Positions 56,394-64,000 of a stretch of 64,000 nucleotides of DNA are shown piece by piece (positions within the stretch are counted from its first letter, which is position 1; each line of letters begins with the position of its first letter). Origin of the DNA: Terrimonas_B sp041743125 (lineage in GTDB: Bacteria > Bacteroidota > Bacteroidia > Chitinophagales > Chitinophagaceae); assembly GCA_041743125.1 (NCBI GenBank), contig JBGTNK010000025.1:25235-89234 (forward strand), given 5' to 3'. Below the pieces are notes generated by a model. It did not search any database. It saw only the letters and a program-made list of their open reading frames with translations, and was not told the DNA's origin. The position numbers and the translations under genes are program-made.

Positions 56394-57284
56394 TTAGCTT
56401 ACGCCAGCTACTTCCATCGTTTTATCAATTTTGAGAATTAATCCCTGCAATACTTTTCCCGGCCCGGCTTCTGTAAATCTGGAAGCGCCGTCGGATATCA
56501 TTGCCTGAACGCTTTGTGTCCACCGCACAGGGCCGGTAAGCTGATCAATCAGGTTTTGTTTAATTTCTTCCTTACTAAAAACTGCCTTAGCAACCACATT
56601 CTGATAAACTGAACAGGTTGGTGTATGAAAAGTGGTTGATTCTATGGCCGCTTTTAATTCATCCCTGGCTGGCTCCATTAATACTGAATGAAATGCACCT
56701 CCAACAGGTAAAACCAAGGCTCTTTTAGCCCCGGCAGCTTTCATTCTTTCACATGCAATCTCAATCCCCTTTATGGATCCGCTAATCACTAACTGCCCGG
56801 GACAATTATAATTTGCTGCAACAACCACCTCGCCGGTTTCCTTTTGTACCTCAGCGCATATTGCTTCTACTTTTTCATCAGCCAGTGCCAATATTGCCGC
56901 CATGGTGGAAGGATTCAATTCGCAGGCTTTTTGCATAGCCGTAGCCCGAATAAAAACCAATTCGAGAGCAGCTTCAAAACTTAATGTTCCGTTGGCTACC
57001 AAAGCAGAAAACTCACCCAGGGAATGACCCGCTACCATATCCGGTTTTGCATTGCCTATACTCCTAAACGCAATAATAGAATGAAGGAATACCGCAGGTT
57101 GTGTAACGTTGGTTTGTCTCAGATCTTCCTCAGTACCGTCCAGCATTATATCGGAAAGCCGAAAACCCAGTATAGCATTTGCCTGCTCAAATAATTTTTT
57201 TGCAAACGCATTATTTGAATAATGTTCTTTTGCCATTCCCGGAAATTGCGAACCCTGACCCGGAAAAACATAGGCATGCTTCAT
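56394..57284 (-). CDS. fabD: Malonyl-CoA:ACP transacylase
   Basis: 296 residues. The active-site serine is Ser88 in VAGHSLGEFSAL, with the early GQGSQFPGM motif (residues 9-17) and a histidine in GGAFHSVLM near 200. It loads malonyl onto acyl carrier protein for FabH and the elongation enzymes. It lies 145 bp after folE on the minus strand with no terminator I could see, so it may share that transcript. Confidence 0.97.
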   Translation of the reverse strand: MKHAYVFPGQGSQFPGMAKEHYSNNAFAKKLFEQANAILGFRLSDIMLDGTEEDLRQTNVTQPAVFLHSIIAFRSIGNAKPDMVAGHSLGEFSALVANGTLSFEAALELVFIRATAMQKACELNPSTMAAILALADEKVEAICAEVQKETGEVVVAANYNCPGQLVISGSIKGIEIACERMKAAGAKRALVLPVGGAFHSVLMEPARDELKAAIESTTFHTPTCSVYQNVVAKAVFSKEEIKQNLIDQLTGPVRWTQSVQAMISDGASRFTEAGPGKVLQGLILKIDKTMEVAGVS

Positions 57285-57429
57285 AATGATGATAGTTATA
57301 AAAACAAAAATGCCACAAAGGTTTTAAGAAAAAAAATCTTTATCGGCCATTGATCAGATATTTTTGATTTGACGGAGGTTAATGGAAAAATAGTAATATA
57401 AATTGACGCTAAAAAACCAGGGAAATACT

Positions 57430-58032
57430 TTATCTCCGGCTCAAATCTGAAGAAATAAGCTTCAAAAATTCGGAGCGGGTTGAATTCTTTTGAAATTCGC
57501 CATCGAAGGCAGAGGTGGTTGTCTCTGAATTTTGTTTTTGAACACCCCGCATCATCATGCATAAATGTTGTGCTTCAATGACCACCGCAACACCTATTGG
57601 ATTTAACGTGTCCTTGATCGCATTCATGATTTCCAGCGTTAATCTTTCCTGTACCTGCAACCGCCGGGAGTATACATCCACTACCCTGGCAATTTTGCTC
57701 AAGCCGGTTATCCATCCATTGGGTATATAAGCTACATGTGCTTTTCCAAAAAAAGGAAGCATATGATGCTCGCACATGCTGTATAGTTCAATATCCTTTA
57801 CGACAATCATCTCACTGATTGGTTCGTGAAATTTAGCAGAATTAAGAATCGCACGGGCATCAGCCTGGTATCCCTGCGTCATAAACTGCATTGCTTTTGC
57901 GAGCCTTTCCGGGGTTTTTAGCAGCCCTTCTCTCTGAGGGTCCTCACCTATCAAGCCTAATACACTTCGATAGTTTTCCATCAAATCTGACGTGGTGTCT
58001 TCGTCATAATGCTCAGTTTTTTTATATGCCAT
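57430..58032 (-). CDS. folE: GTP cyclohydrolase I
   Basis: 200 residues. Zinc ligands and active-site residues are visible as Cys87, His89 and His90 (SMCEHHMLPF) and Cys158 (EAQHLCMMMRG). The enzyme makes dihydroneopterin triphosphate, the entry compound for folate, tetrahydrobiopterin and queuosine. It is followed by fabD and preceded in the same direction by two PTPS-like genes, an arrangement that suits a pterin route. Confidence 0.97.
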   Translation of the reverse strand: MAYKKTEHYDEDTTSDLMENYRSVLGLIGEDPQREGLLKTPERLAKAMQFMTQGYQADARAILNSAKFHEPISEMIVVKDIELYSMCEHHMLPFFGKAHVAYIPNGWITGLSKIARVVDVYSRRLQVQERLTLEIMNAIKDTLNPIGVAVVIEAQHLCMMMRGVQKQNSETTTSAFDGEFQKNSTRSEFLKLISSDLSRR

Positions 58033-58133
58033 TTATTAAGTTTAAGAACCCGTGAACCGCAGGTTGTTTTAAAATGTTCAATTTCAGTGAAATTTTTTTT
58101 CTAAACTGTTAATTCCCTTCCCTTATTCACAAT

Positions 58134-58547
58134 TTAGGCAGGATACTCTACGAAATTTCTGGGCGTTTCATACAATCTGATCTGTACCTCCTTATCAGGA
58201 TCAATATGTGGCCTTAACAGACGGTATATTACAATTGCAATATTTTCAGCGGTAGGATTCGTATTTTTAAATTCTTCTGTATCCAGGTTCAGGTTTTTGT
58301 GATCAAATCGGCTGTGAATTTCATTTTTAATAAGATCAGAAAGTAATTTCATATCCATTACATATCCCGTATCAGGATCAGGATCTCCCACCACTTTAAC
58401 CTCCAGCTCGTAATTGTGTCCATGAAAATTGGGCAATGCACATTTGCCAAAGACGTCGTTATTGGTTGTTTCATCCCATCCAGGATTGTATAATCTGTGA
58501 GCAGCATTAAAATGCTCTCGCCGGAAAACCGCTACTTTCTTATTCAT
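58134..58547 (-). CDS. 6-pyruvoyl-tetrahydropterin synthase/QueD family protein (copy A)
   Basis: 137 residues from ATG 58547 (an upstream TTG is rejected). Zinc-ligand histidines are His17 (HFNAAHRLYNP), His42 and His44 (HGHNY), with the catalytic Cys36 five residues before HGH (GKCALPNFHGH). That CX5HGH spacing is the one reported for biopterin-type PTPS, whereas QueD usually has CX3HGH. So copy A may make a tetrahydropterin, though queuosine function is not excluded. A TAATTTTG element sits 3 nt before its ATG. Confidence 0.9.
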   Translation of the reverse strand: MNKKVAVFRREHFNAAHRLYNPGWDETTNNDVFGKCALPNFHGHNYELEVKVVGDPDPDTGYVMDMKLLSDLIKNEIHSRFDHKNLNLDTEEFKNTNPTAENIAIVIYRLLRPHIDPDKEVQIRLYETPRNFVEYPA

Positions 58548-58550
58548 AAA

Positions 58551-58558
58551 CAAAATTA
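58551..58558 (-). promoter_or_regulatory. -7 element abutting PTPS copy A
   Basis: Minus-strand TAATTTTG, exact TAnnTTTG, 3 nt before the ATG at 58547. Confidence 0.45.
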
Positions 58559-58636
58559 AAACAGATTAAAGTCGGTTTAGTTTAAGAACAACCTTTTTAT
58601 TTTTACTTCTATTTGTTCTTTCTTATCGGGTGTTAT

Positions 58637-59050
58637 TTATTCTTCTCCATAATATTCAACATATATCCTTGGAGTTTCAAATAACCGAATACAATGCAAT
58701 TTAACCTGCCGGGGAAGATGAGGGAGCAACTGGTTCCAGATGCCGATAGCCAGGTTTTCTGTGCTACATAGCTTTCCTTTCATAAAATCAACATCTACAT
58801 TTAAATTCCTATGATCACATTTTTCAATCACATGGACCTTGATGATGTCACTTAATTTTTTAACGTCAAACACAAAACCGGTATCAGGGTCTGGGAGACC
58901 CTTGACGGTAACCTGCAAATCATAATTGTGACCGTGCCAGTTTTCGTTGGCGCATTTACCAAATACTTCTTCATTTCTTTGGTAACTCCAAGCGGGATTA
59001 TACAGCTTATGTGCGGCGTTGAAATGTTCGTTCCTTGTTAAGTAAACCAT
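58637..59050 (-). CDS. 6-pyruvoyl-tetrahydropterin synthase/QueD family protein (copy B)
   Basis: 137 residues, the same length as copy A and clearly paralogous to it. Zinc ligands are His14 (HFNAAHKLYNP), His39 and His41, and the catalytic Cys33 again lies five residues before HGH (GKCANENWHGH). Conserved DPDTGFVFDVKKLSDI, HRNLNVD and the FETPRIYVEYY end parallel the copy A protein. Both copies keep all active-site residues, so neither looks dead; they may have split substrates. It is the first gene of the pterin-related cluster and has a possible promoter at 59117-59124. Confidence 0.9.
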   Translation of the reverse strand: MVYLTRNEHFNAAHKLYNPAWSYQRNEEVFGKCANENWHGHNYDLQVTVKGLPDPDTGFVFDVKKLSDIIKVHVIEKCDHRNLNVDVDFMKGKLCSTENLAIGIWNQLLPHLPRQVKLHCIRLFETPRIYVEYYGEE

Positions 59051-59095
59051 GCTTCACTTATTATATCCCCAGCATAGGGCGGGGAAAGTTGAGTC

Positions 59096-59139
59096 CTGCC
59101 AACAGGCAGGCAGGCGCAAAGGTAAGAGAAATGCCTGCC
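59096..59139. repeat. GC-rich inverted repeat (REP-like)
   Basis: CTGCC-AACA-GGCAG forms one short stem (59096-59108), and GGCAGGCA at 59105-59112 is the exact reverse complement of TGCCTGCC at 59132-59139. The motif has the look of a dispersed intergenic palindrome; only one clear copy is in the window. Confidence 0.5.
59117..59124 (-). promoter_or_regulatory. -7 element of PTPS copy B, inside the inverted repeat
   Basis: Minus-strand TACCTTTG, exact TAnnTTTG, 66 nt before the ATG at 59050 and enclosed by the arms of the repeat. Confidence 0.35.
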
Positions 59140-59476
59140 AGATTTCTATGCAAAATGCAATAGTTTGAACTTACCAGGAAGGACAAAATACTGCAACCAA
59201 CTCCTATTTTTTGTCCTCCTGAATTTGGTATGGAAACAGTGATATTCTATTCACCCCACCTGCCAGCCGGGAAAAATAAAGAGGCATAATCATATTGATT
59301 CATAGTATATAAATTTTCACAATTTCTTTTTGCCATTATCACTCTACAAATGGTACCTGGATTTATATTTTAGTTTACCAGAAAATAATACGGTTCAGGT
59401 TTATCCTAAAGAACATGACCAACAAATATTCATGGTTGAGTATTGTTTTCAGGTAAAATACTCAATCATTAATTGA

Positions 59477-59484
59477 TAACTTTG
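59477..59484 (+). promoter_or_regulatory. -7 element of mqnB
   Basis: TAACTTTG, exact TAnnTTTG, 35 nt before the ATG at 59520. Confidence 0.4.
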
Positions 59485-59519
59485 AGATTTGGAACGAACC
59501 TGGTAACACTTTTAATTTT

Positions 59520-60173
59520 ATGCATTGTTTATTAGTTGCTGCAACCGCTTCAGAAATTTCTCCATTTTTGGAATTTTACCGTAAGACCAAAAATCAATTA
59601 AGAGATAAGTTGGAATTAGATATAATTATAACAGGGGTAGGTCTGCTGGCCAGTACCTACTCAATTACAAGACAAATACATTATAAAAAACCGGCTATAA
59701 TAATACAGGCAGGCATAGGAGGCTCTTTTAAAAAAAAAATTCCACTGGGCTCTGTAGTTGCCATAAAACAGGAGCTAATTGGAGACCAGGGAGTAACAGA
59801 AGCCGGAAAATGGACCACTCTTTATGGCCTGGGATTGATTAAAGGTGATAAATTCCCGTTTACAAAGGGATGGCTCATTAACAATAGTGCTATTCTGAAA
59901 AAAATACAGCTAAAAAAGGTGAAAGGAATCACCACTAATGAGATCACTACTGCCCAAAAGAAAATACAATTTTATACAGATACTTTTGACCCCACGATTG
60001 AATCTCTTGAAGGTGCTGCCCTGCATTATATATGCCTGATGGAAAAAATCAAATTTTTACAAATTCGCAGCATATCCAACTATATCGGTGATAGGGATAA
60101 AAACAATTGGCAAATAAATAAATCCATAACTAACCTGAATAAAGAATTGATCAAAATATTGAAAAGCATTTGA
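59520..60173 (+). CDS. mqnB: Futalosine hydrolase
   Basis: 217 residues resembling nucleosidases of the MqnB type: LLVAATASEISPFLE at the start, the GVGLLAS and GIGGSFKKKIPLGSVV phosphorylase-fold loops, and the ESLEGAALHYICL segment with the nucleoside-binding Glu. MqnB releases hypoxanthine from futalosine (or adenine from aminofutalosine) to give dehypoxanthine futalosine. mqnD follows after 33 bp, so they form a menaquinone operon. The other mqn genes (A, C) lie elsewhere. Confidence 0.9.
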   Translation: MHCLLVAATASEISPFLEFYRKTKNQLRDKLELDIIITGVGLLASTYSITRQIHYKKPAIIIQAGIGGSFKKKIPLGSVVAIKQELIGDQGVTEAGKWTTLYGLGLIKGDKFPFTKGWLINNSAILKKIQLKKVKGITTNEITTAQKKIQFYTDTFDPTIESLEGAALHYICLMEKIKFLQIRSISNYIGDRDKNNWQINKSITNLNKELIKILKSI

Positions 60174-60206
60174 AAACCACAAAACTTATAAATTAAATAT
60201 TTTAAA

Positions 60207-61046
60207 TTGAAATTTTCACTCGGTTTTTCACCTTGCCCCAATGATACTTTTATTTTTGATGCATTGGTGAATCATAAAATTGATACAGGGGGATTGGAGT
60301 TTGATGTAATTCTGGAAGATGTAGAAACGCTTAACCAATGGGCTATACAGGGTAAATTAGACATTACAAAGCTCAGTTTTCCCGCCTATTTTCAATCGAT
60401 GGATAACTATGTTTTATTACATAGCGGCAGCGCCCTGGGTAAAGGAGTAGGTCCCATTTTATTATCCAGGTATGGGGCCTATGAATCAAATGGCAAAATA
60501 AGGGATCAATCTATTGCTATACCCGGGTTAAATACCACAGCCAACCTATTACTCAGTTTTGCCCTTCCTGAAGCTCATAATAAATTACCCATGGTATTCT
60601 CAGAAATTGAAAATGCTGTTATATCCGGCAAAGCGGATTTTGGTGTTATCATTCATGAGAATCGTTTTACCTATGAAGGGAAGGGATTACAAAAAGTAAT
60701 GGACCTGGGACAATACTGGGAGGAAAAGACCAATATGCCAGTTCCTTTAGGCGGAATTGCTATCAGCCAGTCTATAAAAAGGTCAATGGCATTGAAAATA
60801 AATGAACTGCTTGGAAAAAGCGTTGAATATGCATTTTCGAATTATCCAATTATTAACGATTATATAATAAAGCACTCACAAGAAATGAATGAAGATGTAA
60901 TAAGGAAACATATTGAATTGTATGTAAATAATTATTCCACGGATTTAGGACCTACAGGCAAGGAAGCTATAAATAAAATGTTTGCTATTTATAAAACGAT
61001 TAATAACCTGGACATTGATGAAAATAATACTTCATTATTTCTTTAA
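60207..61046 (+). CDS. mqnD: 1,4-dihydroxy-6-naphthoate synthase
   Basis: 279 residues, initiated at TTG (60207) because the family begins exactly there (MKFSLGFSPCPNDTF) and no ATG is available nearby. The SPCPNDTFIFDALVN start, DVETLNQWA, KLSFPAYF and the VIIHENRFTYEGKGL segment are typical of MqnD, which cleaves cyclic dehypoxanthine futalosine to dihydroxynaphthoate. Its end overlaps the convergent photolyase gene by 12 bp. Confidence 0.94.
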   Translation: MKFSLGFSPCPNDTFIFDALVNHKIDTGGLEFDVILEDVETLNQWAIQGKLDITKLSFPAYFQSMDNYVLLHSGSALGKGVGPILLSRYGAYESNGKIRDQSIAIPGLNTTANLLLSFALPEAHNKLPMVFSEIENAVISGKADFGVIIHENRFTYEGKGLQKVMDLGQYWEEKTNMPVPLGGIAISQSIKRSMALKINELLGKSVEYAFSNYPIINDYIIKHSQEMNEDVIRKHIELYVNNYSTDLGPTGKEAINKMFAIYKTINNLDIDENNTSLFL

Positions 61047-62339
61047 GGCAAGCATATAGGCATCCAGGCAGCGTTTTCTGGCCAATTCATGATTAACAAT
61101 GGGCAGTGGATATGAAATTTCATCAAAGTCCCGGACCCGGCTTTTGATATATTTTAATTCAGGATCAAACTTTTTTGTTTGCAGATAGGGATTAAATATT
61201 CTGAAATACGGTGCAGCATCACATCCGCTTCCGGCGGCCCATTGCCAACCTCCATTGTTTGCCGCCAAATCATAATCCAGAAGCTTCTTCGCAAAATAAG
61301 CTTCGCCCCAACGCCAGTCAATCAATAGATGTTTGGTTAAAAAAGAAGCGACGATCATCCGAACGCGGTTGTGCATAAACCCCGTTTCGTTTAATTCACG
61401 CATACCTGCATCTACAATTGGATATCCGGTTTGCCCGGTACACCAGGCGGAAAACTCTTTTTCATTATTTCTCCACTTAATATTGTCATATGCTGGCTTA
61501 AAAGATTGCTGAACAACCCGGGGGAAATGCCAGAGGATCATCTGGTAAAAATCCCGCCAAATCAATTCATTCAGGAAAGATTCATTTAATGGTCCTGCCT
61601 TTCTTGCAAGTTCCCTGATGCTGATCGTTCCAAATCGCAAGTGAAGGCTTAATCGGGTAGTTCCTTTAAGAGAAGGAATGTCTCTTTTTTCTTTATAATT
61701 TCTGATCTTTTCATTGTCCCAAAATTCTGAAGGAAAGGAAAACGGAGTAGCCTGAAATCCAATAGAATTCAAAGAAGGCATTTTCTTTTCCCTCAGGGCA
61801 AAAAAATTTTTAAAATACTTGCTGGTTGGATAATTTTTTAAAAAAAAATGATTCAAACTGGACTTCCACTTTCTGGAATACGGAGTAAAAATAGTGTAAG
61901 GGCTGCCTTCATCCTTAACAATCTCATCCTTTTCAAAAATCACCTGGTCCTTATAGCTGCAAAAATTTACCCCGGATGATTTTAATAATTTCCGGATATG
62001 GCCATCTCTTCCTGTTGCGTAAGGCTCATAGTCGTTATTTGTAAAAACCTTTTGAATATTGTATTGCTCAAGCAATTCTTTAAACACGGTATATGGATCT
62101 CCGTGTTTAATATCTAATCCAGAACCAAGTTTTTTCAGGCTGGTATGCAATTCTTCCAATACCTGGTAAATAAACTGAACCCGGCGATCTGATTTATCCT
62201 CCAGATCATTTAAAATATTTGTATCAAAGATGAATATGGGTAATACCGGATTTTTATCTTTAAGGGCATAGTATAACCCTGCATTATCATGAAGGCGAAG
62301 ATCACGGCGGAACCAAAAAATATTGACTATTGTTTTCAT
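61035..62339 (-). CDS. Deoxyribodipyrimidine photolyase (cryptochrome/photolyase family)
   Basis: 434 residues. N-terminal antenna-domain start NIFWFRRDLRLHDNAGL and C-terminal FAD domain with TRLSLHLRFGTISIRE, ELIWRDFYQMIL, DAGMRELNETGFMHNRVRMIVASFL and WRWGEAYFAKKLLDYDLAANNGGWQWAAGSGCDAAPYFRIFNP elements, all classical for class I CPD photolyases. It repairs cyclobutane pyrimidine dimers with light. It is 17 bp downstream of the aminotransferase gene in the same direction. Confidence 0.94.
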   Translation of the reverse strand: MKTIVNIFWFRRDLRLHDNAGLYYALKDKNPVLPIFIFDTNILNDLEDKSDRRVQFIYQVLEELHTSLKKLGSGLDIKHGDPYTVFKELLEQYNIQKVFTNNDYEPYATGRDGHIRKLLKSSGVNFCSYKDQVIFEKDEIVKDEGSPYTIFTPYSRKWKSSLNHFFLKNYPTSKYFKNFFALREKKMPSLNSIGFQATPFSFPSEFWDNEKIRNYKEKRDIPSLKGTTRLSLHLRFGTISIRELARKAGPLNESFLNELIWRDFYQMILWHFPRVVQQSFKPAYDNIKWRNNEKEFSAWCTGQTGYPIVDAGMRELNETGFMHNRVRMIVASFLTKHLLIDWRWGEAYFAKKLLDYDLAANNGGWQWAAGSGCDAAPYFRIFNPYLQTKKFDPELKYIKSRVRDFDEISYPLPIVNHELARKRCLDAYMLALKK

Positions 62340-62355
62340 AACTTAAATAACATAG

Positions 62356-63180
62356 TCAACTCCAGATAGTTTTCAGTATTTCAGTATGAATTTCAGCAGA
62401 TATTAGGTTTGCATATTGCTTTTGCCTGAACTGTTTTACCCATCGTAATCCATAAATAACGTTGGTAAGAAATACTTCATCTGCCGACAGTAAGTCTTCC
62501 GGTGTTAATTTTGCTTCTGTTACCTGGAATCGGTTTATCAGCCATTTTCTCATTACCCCGTTCACACAGCCTTCGGCCAGAGAAGGAGTTTTAATGTCTT
62601 TTCCTTTAACCAGGAAAACATTTGAAATGGTTGCGTCGGCTATACAATCATGAGTATTTAAAACCAGGCAATCATTCAATTTATTTTTTTTTGCGTATCT
62701 GGCGGCTAATACGTAAGGTAAGAAGTTAGCAGATTTCAAATTGGAAAACTTATCACAACTTTTTCTTATATCAGGATAAATATCAACTTCAAATCCATTA
62801 CTGTTCAGATCATTCAATGAATCGTTGAGAGGCCAGCATTCAATCAGATACTGAAACTCATTATTGCCATCGTTTATACCACCATTTCCTCTAAATGCCG
62901 AAAGTCTTATCCTGGACCAGGAATTGCATTTGTTTCGAAGACAAAGTAGATTTATTTGTTCCCTTAATTTTTCATTTGTTAATAATGCAGGGATGTCATA
63001 ACCCATAAGTTCTATGCTTGAGCAAAACCTATCAAAATGAAAATCCTCCAATAGAATGTTGCCTTTTTTAACTTTCATCGTTTCAAATAATCCATCACCG
63101 TATCGATAGCTTTTGTTATCTGCCATCAAAACGGGTTTTATTGAAGAACAAACCTTACCGTTAATGTTGATGATGCTCAT
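62356..63180 (-). CDS. Class IV aminotransferase (aminodeoxychorismate lyase or D-/branched-chain aminotransferase)
   Basis: 274 residues from ATG 63180 (an open frame runs 9 codons further upstream). The start SYRYGDGLFETM and the catalytic lysine Lys149 (NLKSANFLPYVLAARYAK) define fold type IV PLP enzymes. The usual Glu that contacts the PLP ring nitrogen (TEGTSSN form) reads ADATISN, so Asp182 occupies that position, a mild deviation. Among the family, aminodeoxychorismate lyase (pabC) would fit the folate genes in the window, but the substrate cannot be settled. It is transcribed with photolyase. Confidence 0.83.
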   Translation of the reverse strand: MSIININGKVCSSIKPVLMADNKSYRYGDGLFETMKVKKGNILLEDFHFDRFCSSIELMGYDIPALLTNEKLREQINLLCLRNKCNSWSRIRLSAFRGNGGINDGNNEFQYLIECWPLNDSLNDLNSNGFEVDIYPDIRKSCDKFSNLKSANFLPYVLAARYAKKNKLNDCLVLNTHDCIADATISNVFLVKGKDIKTPSLAEGCVNGVMRKWLINRFQVTEAKLTPEDLLSADEVFLTNVIYGLRWVKQFRQKQYANLISAEIHTEILKTIWS

Positions 63181-63190
63181 ACAATGAAAA

Positions 63191-63228
63191 TAAAACAAAA
63201 AGGCCACCCCGCTCTAAACGAGATGACC
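63191..63228 (-). terminator. Rho-independent terminator after the NarL-type regulator
   Basis: On the minus strand GGTCATCTCG pairs with GCGGGGTGGCC (10 bp with four G-U pairs) around a short loop, then TTTTTGTTTT. It lies 28 bp after the regulator's stop and ends its transcript before the aminotransferase gene. Confidence 0.8.
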
Positions 63229-63255
63229 GATATAAGCAATTAGTCAGAAGTATTC

Positions 63256-63930
63256 TTAAGCTTGTTCTACCAATCCGGCTTTCACTGCGTACATAACCAG
63301 CCCTGCCATAGATTTAGTGCCAGTTTTTGTTTTTAGTTTGTCCCGGATTGCTTCAACCGTTCTGGGGCTCAGGTCAACAATATCAGCAATTTCCTTTGTA
63401 CTTTTCTCATCACACATCAATTTCAAAATGGTGATCTCTTTATCTGTTAACTGTACATCCTGTGGCATGGAAGATTCGGCAGTTCGCTTGGTACGCAACC
63501 CGCTTAGCAATGCTTTGTTTGTAAGATCATTAAAAAAGAAATCTTGTTCGTATACGGCACGTATAGCATCGTAGATCATTTCTGATCCTGACTCCTTGGT
63601 CAGGTACGAATTGGCTCCAATTTCCATCATTCTTGATATTACAGAATGGTCATTGTGCATAGAAAGCATGATAACTTTCACGCCTGGATACAGTTTTTTA
63701 ATTTCCGGAAGTGTTGTCAATCCATCCATAATAGGCATCTGTATATCAAGCAGGATGACATCGGGTTGAATGTGACGTAATAAATTGAGTAATTGCATTC
63801 CGTTTTCGGCTTCCGCCACCATTTGTATGTCTTTTCGGCTTGAAAGGGAGGTTTTTACTCCTGTGCGGAATAGTGCATGGTCATCAGCAATAGCGACTTT
63901 AATCATTGAGTTAGATTCGGGGTTTTTCAT
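63256..63930 (-). CDS. NarL/FixJ-family response regulator
   Basis: 224 residues. Receiver domain (about 9-130): acidic pair in IADDHAL, phospho-acceptor Asp62 (VILLDIQMPIMDG), and LTKES around 115. C-terminal LuxR-type helix-turn-helix at about 155-215 (QLTDKEITILKLMCDEKSTKEIADIVDLSPRTVEAIRDKLKTK). The start at 63930 is used; a second ATG at 63906 (MIKVAIADDHALF) is also plausible. The partner kinase is not in the window and may lie to the right. Neighbouring targets are unknown. Confidence 0.93.
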   Translation of the reverse strand: MKNPESNSMIKVAIADDHALFRTGVKTSLSSRKDIQMVAEAENGMQLLNLLRHIQPDVILLDIQMPIMDGLTTLPEIKKLYPGVKVIMLSMHNDHSVISRMMEIGANSYLTKESGSEMIYDAIRAVYEQDFFFNDLTNKALLSGLRTKRTAESSMPQDVQLTDKEITILKLMCDEKSTKEIADIVDLSPRTVEAIRDKLKTKTGTKSMAGLVMYAVKAGLVEQA

Positions 63931-64000
63931 GGATTATTGTATTTGTAAAACTATAGGGTTTGGGTATTTGTTCTATTGATGCAAGATGGAAAATTCCTGC

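Larger units (their letters stand above)
59051..59519. other. 469-bp intergenic region with repeat and two outward -7 elements
   Basis: No gene seen. It separates the divergent PTPS copy B and mqnB genes. It holds a GC-rich inverted repeat at 59096-59139, a minus-strand TACCTTTG at 59117-59124 facing PTPS, and a plus-strand TAACTTTG at 59477-59484 facing mqnB. A further CACCTGCCAGCCGGG stretch at about 59257-59271 resembles the repeat core. Confidence 0.5.

Noticed and set aside
1..64000. CRISPR array, tRNA or rRNA genes, insertion sequence or prophage
   Set aside because: Intergenic gaps are short, no regularly spaced repeats or cloverleaf patterns were seen, and no transposase, integrase or phage structural protein is encoded.

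Overview
The window looks like a chromosomal segment from a member of the Bacteroidota, most likely the Chitinophagaceae or a close relative. The evidence is a SusC/SusD pair and a second SusC fragment, the type IX secretion translocon SprA beside ruvA, two proteins with gliding-motility type B C-terminal sorting domains, a fused alpha/beta E1 dehydrogenase, futalosine-pathway menaquinone genes, LytS/LytTR signalling, and -7 elements of the Bacteroidota form TAnnTTTG. I saw no tRNA, rRNA, CRISPR array, transposase or prophage gene. The family-level placement is inference.

Layout. 1-5884: the edge of a polysaccharide/uronate utilisation locus, with a cut-off SusC gene, two tandem LacI regulators with identical upstream operators, a GH67 alpha-glucuronidase and an SDR oxidoreductase; it probably continues to the left. 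5895-12473: mostly housekeeping (fused branched-chain-type E1, FAH-fold hydrolase, pth, rplY, prs, a small membrane protein, radC). 12474-12914 holds no recognisable gene. 12915-18016: a DUF3467 gene and a SusC/SusD pair. 18190-21056: a translationally coupled pair, a divergent helix-hairpin-helix outer-membrane protein and a beta-barrel partner. 21186-23765: folD, queE and an unknown polytopic membrane protein behind a strong promoter and a structured leader. 23921-37207: a secretion/DNA block with a PorE-like TPR/propeller/OmpA protein, dprA, a type B cargo protein, ruvA and the 2420-residue sprA. 37301-40131: three genes of a UDP-diacetamido-uronic-acid pathway. 40177-49273: a secreted hypothetical, an SDR, a second type B cargo protein, a hydrolase, lnt, a 5'-nucleotidase and guaB. 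49402-54387: fabH, a lipoprotein, and a LytS-LytS-LytTR module in which one kinase is frameshifted and the other has lost its phospho-acceptor histidine. 54682-64000: a transsulfuration enzyme, a GNAT, fabD, folE, two 6-pyruvoyl-tetrahydropterin synthase paralogues, mqnB/mqnD, a photolyase, a class IV aminotransferase and a NarL-type regulator.

How the genes fit together. FolE, the two PTPS-like proteins, FolD, QueE and possibly the class IV aminotransferase form a pterin/folate/deazapurine theme. MqnB and MqnD are two steps of futalosine-route menaquinone synthesis. SprA, the PorE-like protein and the type B cargo proteins belong to type IX secretion. FabH and FabD start fatty-acid synthesis, and Lnt completes lipoproteins.

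The observations most worth checking are the degenerate histidine-kinase pair, the repeated placement of TAnnTTTG-like elements only 3-5 nt before start codons (guaB, folD, a PTPS gene, and weaker cases at radC, dprA and ruvA), the unknown membrane protein with a structured leader, and the divergent HhH outer-membrane pair. Functions are assigned from recognisable motifs and family knowledge; no database search was run.
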